Shown: piece after piece, positions 1 through 8,535 of the stretch
Layout: every line of letters begins with the position of its first letter
Position numbering within the stretch: position 1 is the stretch's first letter
Origin: Lachnospiraceae bacterium UBA7179
GTDB lineage: Bacteria; Bacillota; Clostridia; Lachnospirales; Lachnospiraceae
Assembly (NCBI GenBank): GCA_002491195.1
Contig: DKVL01000062.1
Location: forward strand, 1-28,649
Length of the DNA stretch: 28,649 bases
Reading direction: 5' to 3'
The notes under the pieces: model-generated
Told to the model about the DNA's origin: nothing
What the model saw: the letters and a program-made list of their open reading frames with translations, nothing else
The model's database searches: none
Made by a program: the position numbers and the translations under genes

Positions 1-12
1 GACTTGTAGCGA

Positions 13-1575
13 CTATTCGAACTCAATCGTCCCAGGCGGCTTACTAGTCAGATCATAGAGTACCCGATTCACTCCCCTAACTTCATTAATAATCCTGCTC
101 ATCACCGTCTGCAGCACTGCAAACGGTATCTCAGCGCACTCCGCGGTCATAAAGTCAACCGTATTTACTGCGCGCAGCGCTATGGCATAATCGTAAGTCC
201 GCTCATCACCCATGACGCCAACACTGCGCATATTCGTAAGCGCCGCAAAATACTGTCCGGTCGATCGGTCCAATCCTGCTTTCGCAATCTCCTCACGATA
301 GATCGCATCCGCATCCTGCACAATCCGCACCTTCTCCGCCGTAACCTCTCCAATGATCCGAATCCCAAGCCCTGGTCCTGGAAACGGCTGGCGGTATACC
401 AGTTTTTCAGGAATACCAAGTTCCAGCCCAGCCTTGCGCACCTCATCCTTAAACAAGTCGCGCAGGGGCTCAATGATTTCCTTGAAGTCAACATAATCAG
501 GAAGTCCACCCACATTGTGATGCGATTTGATTACAGCCGACTCACCTCCAAGACCACTCTCCACCACATCCGGATAAATCGTTCCCTGTGCAAGAAAATC
601 CACCGCTCCAATTTTCTTCGCTTCCTCTTCAAACACCCGAATAAACTCTTCGCCGATAATTTTTCTCTTCTTCTCCGGTTCTGTCACTCCCGCCAGCTTG
701 CTATAATAGCGCTCCTGCGCATTGACACGGATAAAATTAAGGTCAAAATCCCCGTCAGGGCCAAACACTGTCTCAACCTCATCGCCTTCATTCTTGCGCA
801 GCAATCCGTGGTCGACGAAGACACAGGTGAGCTGCCTGCCGATCGCTCTGGAGAGTAACCCCGCCGCCACCGAAGAGTCCACGCCGCCCGACAGCGCAAG
901 AAGCACTTTTCCGTCTCCGACTTTTTCCCGGATCTGCCTGACAGATTCCTCCACAAAGGAATCAATTCTCCAGGTTCCCGCACAGCCACAGACACCGCGC
1001 ACAAAGTTGTAGAGCATCTTGGTTCCCTCGACTGTGTGCAGTACTTCAGGATGGAACTGGATTGCATAGAGATCCTGTTCCAGACACTGCGCCGCTGCGA
1101 CGGGACAGTCTGCAGTGTGCGCTATCACAGAAAAACCCTGAGCAAGTCTGGAGATGTAATCATTATGGCTCATCCAGCAGACCGTCGTCTCTTCCACATT
1201 CGAAAACAGTGGTGATGTCCTGTCCACATGCACCTCTGTCTTTCCATACTCGCGCAGCGACGCCTTCTCGACTTTTCCGCCGAGCAAAAGCATCATGAGC
1301 TGCGCACCATAACAGAGTCCAAGCACCGGAATGCCCAATTCGAAAAGTTCTCTCGAATAACTAGGGGAATTTTCCTCATAGCAGCTGTTTGGTCCACCTG
1401 TCAATATGATTCCCTTTGGATTCATCGCCTTGATCTGATCGATGTCTGTTTTATAGGAATAAATCTCACAATACACATTGCATTCTCTGACACGCCTTGC
1501 CACAAGCTGATTGTATTGACCTCCAAAATCAATGACAATCACTTTTTCCATGGAAAGTCCGCTTTTCTTGTCCAT
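13..1575 (-). CDS. guaA: GMP synthase (glutamine-hydrolysing)
   Basis: This cytoplasmic enzyme converts XMP to GMP with ATP and glutamine, the last step of guanine nucleotide synthesis. The 520-residue protein is full length for the family. It has an N-terminal class I glutamine amidotransferase (residues about 11-195; nucleophile Cys88 in GLCYG, His175 and Glu177 in QFHPEV). The ATP-pyrophosphatase domain follows with its P-loop SGGVDSS near 229, and the C-terminal dimerisation domain ends in the family tail KPPGTIEFE. The chosen ATG has a strong GGGAGGAG site about 5 nt upstream; the Met at residue 9 has none. It is read away from the chemoreceptor gene. I saw no purine riboswitch in its leader. 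Identification is near certain. Confidence 0.98.
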   Translation of the reverse strand: MDKKSGLSMEKVIVIDFGGQYNQLVARRVRECNVYCEIYSYKTDIDQIKAMNPKGIILTGGPNSCYEENSPSYSRELFELGIPVLGLCYGAQLMMLLLGGKVEKASLREYGKTEVHVDRTSPLFSNVEETTVCWMSHNDYISRLAQGFSVIAHTADCPVAAAQCLEQDLYAIQFHPEVLHTVEGTKMLYNFVRGVCGCAGTWRIDSFVEESVRQIREKVGDGKVLLALSGGVDSSVAAGLLSRAIGRQLTCVFVDHGLLRKNEGDEVETVFGPDGDFDLNFIRVNAQERYYSKLAGVTEPEKKRKIIGEEFIRVFEEEAKKIGAVDFLAQGTIYPDVVESGLGGESAVIKSHHNVGGLPDYVDFKEIIEPLRDLFKDEVRKAGLELGIPEKLVYRQPFPGPGLGIRIIGEVTAEKVRIVQDADAIYREEIAKAGLDRSTGQYFAALTNMRSVGVMGDERTYDYAIALRAVNTVDFMTAECAEIPFAVLQTVMSRIINEVRGVNRVLYDLTSKPPGTIEFE

Positions 1576-1635
1576 CCTGTCTCCTCCCTCGTAATGTATA
1601 ACGATTAAAACTACAGATTCGCAAATATATGCTAT

Positions 1636-1664
1636 ATGGTATCATGAAAATATGATTAAATCAA
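1636..1664 (-). promoter_or_regulatory. Possible guaA promoter
   Basis: On the minus strand TTGATT (1659-1664) and TACCAT (1636-1641) are separated by 17 bp, about 60 bp upstream of the guaA start. Both boxes match the sigma-A consensus at only four of six positions, so this is a weak prediction. Confidence 0.35.
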
Positions 1665-1767
1665 CAATTTTTGTCGCCCTTTTTGTCAGTTAACTACACC
1701 TGATTTGTGAGCATTAAAAATATCAGTTCCAGTTCCGTCGTCAATTAACGCAATAAAAATCATGTGC

Positions 1768-1792
1768 CAAATTGATACTCATTATCAATTTG
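1768..1792. promoter_or_regulatory. Fur-box-like palindrome
   Basis: CAAATTGATA and TATCAATTTG form perfect 10-bp arms around a 5-bp centre. The core TGATACTCATTATCA (1773-1787) differs at one specified position from the 7-1-7 Fur-box consensus known from Bacillus. It lies about 120 bp upstream of the predicted -35 box of the chemoreceptor gene and about 190 bp upstream of guaA. No iron-uptake gene is adjacent, so its target is unclear. Confidence 0.45.
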
Positions 1793-1908
1793 TGCGCGGG
1801 AATTTACTATCATTCACACTTAAAATGCCAAAGTAAGTGTCAAATAAATAATTGAGTTCGAATTGTAACAAATATAAAACATTCCTAAATAAATCGTTAA
1901 ATTTTTTC

Positions 1909-1937
1909 TTGTATTAGTACAGAAATAGCGATACAAT
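1909..1937 (+). promoter_or_regulatory. Chemoreceptor gene promoter
   Basis: TTGTAT (1909-1914) and TACAAT (1932-1937) are separated by exactly 17 bp, about 70 bp before the chemoreceptor start. A flagellar sigma-D type promoter (TAAA, about 15 bp, GCCGATAA) was looked for and not found with correct spacing. Confidence 0.6.
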
Positions 1938-1950
1938 AAGAAAGGATAAT

Positions 1951-1979
1951 CATAACTATATGACAATCAATTAGTTATG
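1951..1979 (+). promoter_or_regulatory. Inverted repeat in chemoreceptor leader
   Basis: CATAACTA (1951-1958) and TAGTTATG (1972-1979) are perfect 8-bp arms with a 13-nt spacer. They lie between the promoter and the ribosome binding site, and could be an RNA hairpin or an operator. It lacks a T tract, so it is not a terminator. Confidence 0.35.
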
Positions 1980-2005
1980 CAAAAACACATAAAAGGGGGT
2001 TCTAA

Positions 2006-4042
2006 ATGAGCACGCAAAACAAAACAACCAAATCCAGGAAACGGATTGCAGATGAAATCATGTATCAGATTGGTAAAAGTGTAATTCTCGTATTCCTTAT
2101 TGTTGCAATTGTCGCAATTGTTATGGTAGGATGGACCATCATGACATCCAAGGAAACCGAACTGACATTGGAGTCAAGCGCTGCCGCCAATCAGCTGACC
2201 GGTTTTCTTGACCAATATATCAGAGGCGTAGAACAACTGTCTGTCAATCCAGAGATCAAAGATGTCATGCGTCAGACCGGGGCTGGTGATGATATTCTGC
2301 AGGCAGACAATATGGACACTGTTAAGGCAAATCTCGTAAACATTGCAAACACAGATCCTGAAAATACGATGGCTGTGTGGATCTCTGACCTTGATGCAAG
2401 CGTTCTGACACAGTCCGATGGATTTACATCCGGGGAAGGCTGGGATGTCACAACCCGCGAATGGTACAAATGTATTGATCTGGGCAAGACGATCCTGACA
2501 GAACCTTATGTTGATTCTGCAACCGGAAAAATGATATTGAGCGCAGTGTCCCCCGTTTATGACGACGCTACAAACACCGCCATCGGTGCTGTCGGAATTG
2601 ATATCTCTCTGGAACATATGACGGAAGTCATGAGTCAATACAAAATCGGACGTAACGGCTATATTCTGCTGTTATCCGGAAGTGGAACATTCATTTATCA
2701 TCCACAGAATGATATTATACAGAAAAATATCGCAGACATCAAAATATCGCAGAACGTTGTAAATGCAGTACTTTCAAGCAGCGACGTATTTTTGCGTTAC
2801 ACTGTCGACGGTGTGGCAAAATATGGTTCTGTATCACCTGCAGGCGACACAGGTTATATTGTGCTCAGCAACATGCCGTTGACGGAATACTATTCGATGC
2901 TGATCATAATGGTTATCGCGCTGATCGTGATCTTCGCGATCGGAATCATACTCATAGCACTCAGCATCAGAAAGAGCGCTGCAAACCTGACCAAACCAAT
3001 CCAGGAACTGAACCACACTGCACAGCAGCTTGCTGCAGGAGATCTGGATGTCCATCTCAAAATTGATTCCGAAGATGAAATCGGTGAGCTGGGCGAATCC
3101 ATTGGAAAGACTGTTGCCCGGTTAAAAGAATATATTGTATACATAGACGAGACTTCCGAAGTGCTTGCTCAGATTGCAGATGGCAAACTGAGTATCCACT
3201 TGAAAAATGATTATGTCGGTGAGTTCCAGAAGGTTAAGACAGCCCTGCTCAACATCTCTTCTTCAATGAATGAGGTTATGGAAGGCATCAATGCAACCTC
3301 TGAGCGCGTATCGATCGGTGCCTCTGAGCTGGCATCCGCCGCCCAGTTGATCGCGGAAGGTTCCGAGGTGCAGGCTGCTTCTGTGGAAGAACTTGCCGCA
3401 ACGACAAATACTGTTGCGGACCATGTGGAAGAGAGCCACAGGGATGCAGAAGCCTCCGCAAAGGAAACAGATAAAGTCACTGCAATGATCGAACAGAATC
3501 AGGAAAAAATGACGATGATGATGGATGCCATGAATGAAATCCGTCAGACATCACAGCAAGTTGTTGGCATTATCCAGACAATCGAGGAGATTGCCGACCA
3601 GACAAATCTTCTGTCGCTTAATGCTTCTATCGAAGCTGCCCGCGCTGGTGAGGCCGGAAAAGGCTTTGCAGTCGTAGCGGACGAGATTGGAAAACTTGCA
3701 TTGGAAAGCTCCAAGGCCGCAAGCTCAACAAGAGATCTGATCGAGATTTCCATGGAGGAAATCAGCAAAGGAAATGCAATTGCCACTGACGCCATGAATT
3801 CGCTGAAAGAATCTGTAAGCGCAGTCGATCATGTAAACGAGATGATCAAAAAAACCGCCGAAAATTCAGCAGTCCAGGCATCCAACATGGAGCAGCTCCG
3901 CGTTGGCATCGATGAGATCGCGCGTGCAATCCAGGACAACTCTGCCGCGTCGCAGGAAACCTCTGCAACATCCGAGGAACTTGCAACACGGGCTGAGCTC
4001 CTAAATAAAATGGTACAAAAATTTGAATTAATTCAGCACTAA
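2006..4042 (+). CDS. Methyl-accepting chemotaxis protein with Cache sensor
   Basis: This is a membrane chemoreceptor that would control CheA kinase through CheW. The 678-residue protein has a short cytoplasmic N-terminus, TM1 near residues 24-46 and an extracellular dCache-like domain near 60-290 containing the WYK-type sensor motif. TM2 (about 298-321) is followed by a HAMP domain (about 322-375) and a long helical signalling domain. The conserved hairpin tip around 527-560 reads IADQTNLLSLNASIEAARAG. No C-terminal CheR-docking pentapeptide is present. The ATG follows AAAGGGGG at about 7 nt. The gene is solitary, with no che or flagellar genes in the window, so the ligand cannot be inferred. 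It ends at a terminator shared with the convergent permease gene. Confidence 0.96.
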   Translation: MSTQNKTTKSRKRIADEIMYQIGKSVILVFLIVAIVAIVMVGWTIMTSKETELTLESSAAANQLTGFLDQYIRGVEQLSVNPEIKDVMRQTGAGDDILQADNMDTVKANLVNIANTDPENTMAVWISDLDASVLTQSDGFTSGEGWDVTTREWYKCIDLGKTILTEPYVDSATGKMILSAVSPVYDDATNTAIGAVGIDISLEHMTEVMSQYKIGRNGYILLLSGSGTFIYHPQNDIIQKNIADIKISQNVVNAVLSSSDVFLRYTVDGVAKYGSVSPAGDTGYIVLSNMPLTEYYSMLIIMVIALIVIFAIGIILIALSIRKSAANLTKPIQELNHTAQQLAAGDLDVHLKIDSEDEIGELGESIGKTVARLKEYIVYIDETSEVLAQIADGKLSIHLKNDYVGEFQKVKTALLNISSSMNEVMEGINATSERVSIGASELASAAQLIAEGSEVQAASVEELAATTNTVADHVEESHRDAEASAKETDKVTAMIEQNQEKMTMMMDAMNEIRQTSQQVVGIIQTIEEIADQTNLLSLNASIEAARAGEAGKGFAVVADEIGKLALESSKAASSTRDLIEISMEEISKGNAIATDAMNSLKESVSAVDHVNEMIKKTAENSAVQASNMEQLRVGIDEIARAIQDNSAASQETSATSEELATRAELLNKMVQKFELIQH

Positions 4043-4047
4043 TATAT

Positions 4048-4087
4048 GCATAAAAATAGCGCCCTTTCAAGGGCGTTATTTTTATGC
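4048..4087. terminator. Bidirectional terminator, chemoreceptor / ABC permease
   Basis: A 19-bp stem (4048-4066 with 4069-4087, one G-U pair, 2-nt loop) has a GC-rich core CGCCCTT/AAGGGCG flanked by A and T tracts on both sides. It can terminate both convergent genes and overlaps the permease stop codon at 4082-4084. Confidence 0.85.
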
Positions 4088-6646
4088 GTTATCATCCCGC
4101 AGCGCGTCGATAATATTTTCTTTTTTAATTTTGCTGACTGCGTACATCATCGTGATAAATACGATGCAGAACACTCCCAGCACACTGATTCCCATAGCTT
4201 CCCACGGAAATCTAAACGCAATATCCTCCCGCTCCTCGATTGACGTCACGCCTTTGTGGATCAACCACGACAGCAGTGTGGCGATCGGCACTCCATACAG
4301 AAACGTGCGAATGCCATAAAAAGCGCACTCAAACCGCATCATGCTGTTGAAGCTGCGGTCTGACATTCCCACTGAACGCAGCATGGCAAGCTCACGCCTG
4401 CGCAGCCGGATATTCGTGGAAATCGTGTTAAACACATTTGCGACAGCGATCAGTGAGATCATAAACACGAAAATGTACGTAAACACATCGACCACAAAGG
4501 TGACATTCCGAAACGATTCAAATGCCCGGGCGAGATTAAGCAGCATATAATCCTTCACTGTACCCTCCTCTGCCAGGACAGCCTGCACAGCAGATAACGT
4601 CTCGTCCGGCGTACTGCTCCACAGAAGCGCTCCCATAAGCACGCCGCCGTCAACCGTATCAACCGCATCAAACTGCGGCTTCATCGAGAGCGGCGCCGTC
4701 ATCGTAAACTGATAACGCAGAGCCTCATCCAGTACCCGCACGCTATCCAGCGGATAGTCATCCTCAAAGGTAGCACAGACGGTCCTCGTCTCTTCTCCTG
4801 CCGGAGACGTGAGCGTAATATTCATGGAGCTGCCTGCAAAAAATGTGGTGTCCTCCTTTCCATCCAGCGCGCAGAGGAAAACCTTCGCATCCTCCCCACT
4901 GTACTCCTCCCTCGGAAGGCCGAGCCGGTCGACATACTCGTAAAAGATATCATCCTCGATAAACATACAATACACTGTAAACTGCTGCGTGGGTCCCGTC
5001 GAATCATCGCTCATTGCCGCACGATAACCGGACAGAAATTCCTCTGGGAATTCCCCGGTCTCGGCCAGGTAAACCGAGTCTGCCTGCCAGGTGCTCCGAT
5101 ATACGCCGTCCACAGCTTTGATCTTGTCGTAAAGCGCATGAAACTGTTCCTCCGACAGATCCTTGGTGGAGAACATGATATCACCGTCTGCCGTCTCTGC
5201 TGCATACGCCCCGTCAATCTGCTTCAACGCCGTGCTGAACGCATTGCCGGTCACGGCAAGGACAACGCTCAGCGTCAGGGAGAAGACGATATTGCGGTAG
5301 CGCTTTTTATTCCGTTTAAAATTCTTGAGCGCAAGCGTTCCCTCCAGACCATAGCGCTTCCATGCGGATCTTCCTGTCTTCACCGCCCTGGCCTCCGTCC
5401 TGATCTCATTCGTCTGACGGATGCACTCCATCACAGGGGTAGACACTGCCTTTTTCGCCGGTATGTATGCCGAGATCAAAATCGTGATCAGACTTAAAAC
5501 TCCCGACAAGGCCAGTACAGGAACAGATACCGCAAGCTTCAGCGAAGCATTGTTGTTTACAAACAAATCGGAAAATCGCTGGGACACCACCGGCATAAGC
5601 ATCCAGATACTGCCAATTCCCAGCAGCACGCCAAATGGAATGCCAGCAATGCCTATACAAAGGCCTTCAAAAAGCACCGATTCCTTCAATTGCCTTCCCG
5701 TCGCGCCGATTGACATGAGGATTCCAAACTGATGTACGCGTTCATTGAGAGAAATATTGAAGGAATTGTAGATCAGAAATACGGAACCTGTCATGACAAT
5801 GGCCGCCAGGATACCACCCACCGTATATAAAAGCGTATTAAAAATCTTATTGTCAGAGATGCCCATAAAGCGCAGCAGCCCTTCATTCAATGTATATGGG
5901 CTGTCTGCACTTTTGCTGTCTGCATAGTCCTGCAGCCTGCGCGGATTTTTGAGCGCTGCATAAAAACTGCAGCTGTCAGCCGGATTCTCCTCATCCGCTT
6001 TTGTGATCACCGTATAACCCGCCGAGGGATGAACCTCAAAGCCTGGTTTATCAAACGTTCCCACAACCGTATAGGTTTTCTCCGTCATATGCACAAGCGT
6101 CTCGCCCTCAGTGTAAGGGATACTCTGCGTCAAAACCGCTCCCGTTTCGGCCTGCACCCTGTCTCCTACCGCAAGCGTCAGGACATCTCCCTCCGATAAC
6201 CGGATGCCAGTCACTGTCGCAATGCTGTTTGCCGGAACGATCACCTCCCCGCTGTTTTCCGGATGCCTGCCCGAAATCATCGTGACAGGGAGCACATCAT
6301 ACGTCTCATCGCGAAACCCCGCCACAAATAAATAGGGCTTATCCGCTTTCTTGTCCCCTGCCCCATCCAGGACAGCATATCCGATATTCTCAAACACGGC
6401 ACTCTCAGCCACTTCCGCATCGCTCTCCCACTGCTGCAGTCTGGAAGAATCGACACCGGAAAACACAATATGCCAGTTGCCGCCCTTTGCAATCTCCCCG
6501 TTGATCATATACTGTACCAGCGAAGTCCCAAACGTAGCAATCGCTGTGAACATCGCAGTCGACAGCATGACGCCAACAATGGTCACGATCGTCCGGGTGC
6601 GGCTTTTGAGCAGTCCCTGCAGGGCAACTTTGTGAAAAATGTTCAT
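4082..6646 (-). CDS. ABC transporter permease, two FtsX domains
   Basis: This 854-residue membrane protein has two repeated halves, each with one leading helix, a large extracellular domain and an FtsX core of three helices. TM1 lies near 19-41 and the first FtsX core near 275-400. A second leading helix lies near 450 and the second FtsX core near 735-845. The motifs ERVHQFGILMSIGATGRQ and RRRELAMLRSVGMSDR mark the two cores. This is the MacB/BceB-like mechanotransmission superfamily, whose members export or expel peptides and lipids rather than import small solutes. The start codon overlaps the stop of the upstream ATPase gene as ATGA, so the two are translationally coupled. The substrate is unknown. 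The linked two-component system suggests sensing of a cell-envelope stress or an antimicrobial peptide (inference). Confidence 0.92.
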   Translation of the reverse strand: MNIFHKVALQGLLKSRTRTIVTIVGVMLSTAMFTAIATFGTSLVQYMINGEIAKGGNWHIVFSGVDSSRLQQWESDAEVAESAVFENIGYAVLDGAGDKKADKPYLFVAGFRDETYDVLPVTMISGRHPENSGEVIVPANSIATVTGIRLSEGDVLTLAVGDRVQAETGAVLTQSIPYTEGETLVHMTEKTYTVVGTFDKPGFEVHPSAGYTVITKADEENPADSCSFYAALKNPRRLQDYADSKSADSPYTLNEGLLRFMGISDNKIFNTLLYTVGGILAAIVMTGSVFLIYNSFNISLNERVHQFGILMSIGATGRQLKESVLFEGLCIGIAGIPFGVLLGIGSIWMLMPVVSQRFSDLFVNNNASLKLAVSVPVLALSGVLSLITILISAYIPAKKAVSTPVMECIRQTNEIRTEARAVKTGRSAWKRYGLEGTLALKNFKRNKKRYRNIVFSLTLSVVLAVTGNAFSTALKQIDGAYAAETADGDIMFSTKDLSEEQFHALYDKIKAVDGVYRSTWQADSVYLAETGEFPEEFLSGYRAAMSDDSTGPTQQFTVYCMFIEDDIFYEYVDRLGLPREEYSGEDAKVFLCALDGKEDTTFFAGSSMNITLTSPAGEETRTVCATFEDDYPLDSVRVLDEALRYQFTMTAPLSMKPQFDAVDTVDGGVLMGALLWSSTPDETLSAVQAVLAEEGTVKDYMLLNLARAFESFRNVTFVVDVFTYIFVFMISLIAVANVFNTISTNIRLRRRELAMLRSVGMSDRSFNSMMRFECAFYGIRTFLYGVPIATLLSWLIHKGVTSIEEREDIAFRFPWEAMGISVLGVFCIVFITMMYAVSKIKKENIIDALRDDNA

Positions 6647-7392
6647 GCCTGCCTCACCTGCCTCTCCCCGCCATACTGCATTGCACGTTTGTCAGGAAGC
6701 ACCTGTTCCGTGTGCCCGGCCCTTCTGTCCCGCACAATCCTGCCATCTGCGATCGTGATGATGCGCTCCGCCTGCAGCGCGATATTCTCGTCATGTGTGA
6801 CCAGAAGCAGCGTCTGCCCATATTTCTTGTTGCTGTCCTTAAGCAGCCTGATAATCTCCTGCCCATTCCTGCTGTCCAGCGCGCCCGTCGGTTCATCGGC
6901 GAGCATGACGGCCGGCGCGTTCATCAGCGCCCGTCCGATGGCGACGCGCTGCTGCTGGCCACCTGACAACTGATTGGGAAGATGCTTTCTGCGCTCCTGC
7001 AGCCCAAGCAGCTCCAGCAGTTCATTCAGCCGTTCTTTATTGACTTTGCGCCTGTCCATCAGAATTGGCAGCGTGATATTCTCCACCACATTGAGCGTGG
7101 GAATCAGGTTGTGAAACTGATAGATCAGACCAACCTGCCTCCTGCGGAAAATAGCAAGCTGCTCATTGTTTCCTGCATAGATATCCTGTCCGGCAAGATA
7201 AATCTTCCCGCTGGTCGGAACATCCACACCGGCAATACTGTGCAGCAACGTGGACTTTCCGGAACCCGACGTGCCGATGATCGCCGTAAATTCCCCTTTC
7301 TCAACGGTGAGTGATACATGGTCGAGCGCAGTGACCTGATTCTCGCCTTTGCCGTAAACCTTACACAAATTGTTCACTTTCAAAAAATCCAT
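6643..7392 (-). CDS. ABC transporter ATP-binding protein (MacB/LolD type)
   Basis: This cytoplasmic ATPase partners the FtsX permease. The 249-residue protein has all nucleotide-binding motifs. They are Walker A GTSGSGKST at 40-48, a Q-loop in IYQFHNLIPTL, signature LSGGQQQRVAIGRA near 142, Walker B VMLADEPTGALD and switch histidine VTHD. The start has a good AAGGAGG site. A probable promoter with direct repeats and a leader hairpin lie in the 135-bp gap after the kinase gene, so the transporter pair can probably be induced separately from the regulators. Confidence 0.95.
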   Translation of the reverse strand: MDFLKVNNLCKVYGKGENQVTALDHVSLTVEKGEFTAIIGTSGSGKSTLLHSIAGVDVPTSGKIYLAGQDIYAGNNEQLAIFRRRQVGLIYQFHNLIPTLNVVENITLPILMDRRKVNKERLNELLELLGLQERRKHLPNQLSGGQQQRVAIGRALMNAPAVMLADEPTGALDSRNGQEIIRLLKDSNKKYGQTLLLVTHDENIALQAERIITIADGRIVRDRRAGHTEQVLPDKRAMQYGGERQVRQA

Positions 7393-7430
7393 TATGTGAG
7401 CCTCCTTATATTTACAAATCTTTTCCTGAA

Positions 7431-7456
7431 AACTGCAAAATCGCTTCTTTGCAGTT
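7431..7456 (-). promoter_or_regulatory. Hairpin in ABC transporter leader
   Basis: AACTGCAAA and TTTGCAGTT form a perfect 9-bp stem with an 8-nt loop. On the minus strand it is followed by only four T residues. It could be a weak terminator for the kinase gene or an attenuator or stabilising structure in the transporter leader. Confidence 0.4.
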
Positions 7457-7466
7457 CCTTACTCCC

Positions 7467-7519
7467 ATAATAGAACGCTTAACTTACATCTCCGTGACTT
7501 TATTGTGACAAAATTGTCA
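7467..7519 (-). promoter_or_regulatory. Probable activator-dependent promoter of the ABC transporter
   Basis: TATTAT (7467-7472, minus strand) is a good -10 box, but the -35 position (7490-7495) reads ACGGAG and is poor. Two GTCAC direct repeats (7494-7498 and 7505-7509, 11 bp apart) cover and abut that -35 region. An inverted repeat TGACAA-2-TTGTCA (7506-7519) overlaps them. One-turn direct repeats at a weak -35 are typical of OmpR-family activators, so the adjacent response regulator is the likely ligand (inference). Confidence 0.5.
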
Positions 7520-7527
7520 TTTTTCAT

Positions 7528-8535
7528 TCATCCAGACAGTTCCTGATCTTTGGGAAAACGAATATAGAATATCGCGCCGCCCTGTGGGTGATTTTTCGCG
7601 CAAATGGTTCCGCCCTGCCTTGTGATGATTGTCTTACAGAGTGCCAGACCGATTCCATATCCCGCAGCGCTTGAATTTTTCCCCTTGTAAAAACGGTCAA
7701 ACAGGCATGCGAAATCCTCCTGCGGAATACCCGCACCGCTATCGTGAACCGCAAGCTGCGTGTACAGCAGCGTATCCTCACAGGAAATCACGATCCGCCC
7801 ATTGTCACCTGTACTTTCCATACAATTCTTCAAAATATTTTGCAATGCCTCTGCAAGCCAGTCCATATCTCCCTGAATCCCGACGTCCTCCGGCACATCA
7901 AACTGCAGTGTAATATTGTGCAGATCCATAGGAATCAGCAACGGCTGTACAGCACTCCTGATCAAATCGATTACCCTGATTTGCTGCTTTTGAAAAACAA
8001 TCATTCCAGCATCCAGACGGGACAGCTTTAACAGTGCAGTGATCAGCCAGTCCATGCGCACGAGCAGTCCATCCATTTCCCGCAATAAATTCTTTCGCTC
8101 GCTCTCCTCCGCGTCATTCTCCAACAGGGATAAGATCAAACTGATCGATGTGAGCGGCGTGCGGAGCTGGTGCGCGATGTCTGCAAGCGAATCCGCAAGG
8201 AGCTCTTTTTCCTTTTTTAACGCAGCATTCTGCTCGCGGATGCGCAGTGTCATTTTCCGGACTTCACTCTGCAAAATGGAGAGTTCCCCCTCTTCCTCAT
8301 TGCTGATATCGATATGGTCAGCATTGTGCAGCACCCTGTCGATCTGCTCGGATATCTGTGCAATCCGCTCATAGCGTGTTCTGGTAAACAGGAAAAAGAT
8401 CGTTGCGTAAACGGCTGACGAGATGAGAACCAGCCCGCCTGCAGCCGGGGCAATCATAAATCCCACCACGAAAACAACAATCGTAAGAATCAGAAATAAA
8501 ACTGCAAACTGCCGAATCTCCCTATTCCGAAACAT
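7528..8535 (-). CDS. Intramembrane-sensing-type histidine kinase
   Basis: This 335-residue kinase has two N-terminal helices (about 10-28 and 33-50) joined by only a few residues. It therefore has no extracellular sensor domain, as in BceS-type kinases that read the state of a partner ABC transporter. The H-box DIAHQLRTPLTSI (His122) and an ATPase domain with N-, G1- and G2-type motifs follow. I chose the ATG at 8535 because GGGAGGAAA lies 3-4 nt upstream and the protein then starts MFRNREIRQ. The longer reading from 8607 lies inside the response-regulator gene. The start overlaps the regulator gene by 14 bp, so the pair is cotranslated. Confidence 0.93.
   Translation of the reverse strand: MFRNREIRQFAVLFLILTIVVFVVGFMIAPAAGGLVLISSAVYATIFFLFTRTRYERIAQISEQIDRVLHNADHIDISNEEEGELSILQSEVRKMTLRIREQNAALKKEKELLADSLADIAHQLRTPLTSISLILSLLENDAEESERKNLLREMDGLLVRMDWLITALLKLSRLDAGMIVFQKQQIRVIDLIRSAVQPLLIPMDLHNITLQFDVPEDVGIQGDMDWLAEALQNILKNCMESTGDNGRIVISCEDTLLYTQLAVHDSGAGIPQEDFACLFDRFYKGKNSSAAGYGIGLALCKTIITRQGGTICAKNHPQGGAIFYIRFPKDQELSG

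Larger units (their letters stand above)
1576..2005. other. Divergent intergenic region guaA / chemoreceptor
   Basis: This 430-bp AT-rich stretch has no plausible gene. It holds a weak guaA promoter on the minus strand, a Fur-box-like palindrome (1768-1792), a short inverted repeat (ACACTT at 1816-1821 with AAGTGT at 1835-1840), a good plus-strand sigma-A promoter (1909-1937) and an inverted repeat in the chemoreceptor leader (1951-1979). Confidence 0.7.

Noticed and set aside
1576..1700. Purine riboswitch in front of guaA
   Set aside because: The leader was read on the minus strand for the conserved junction motifs of guanine riboswitches and none were present with proper spacing.
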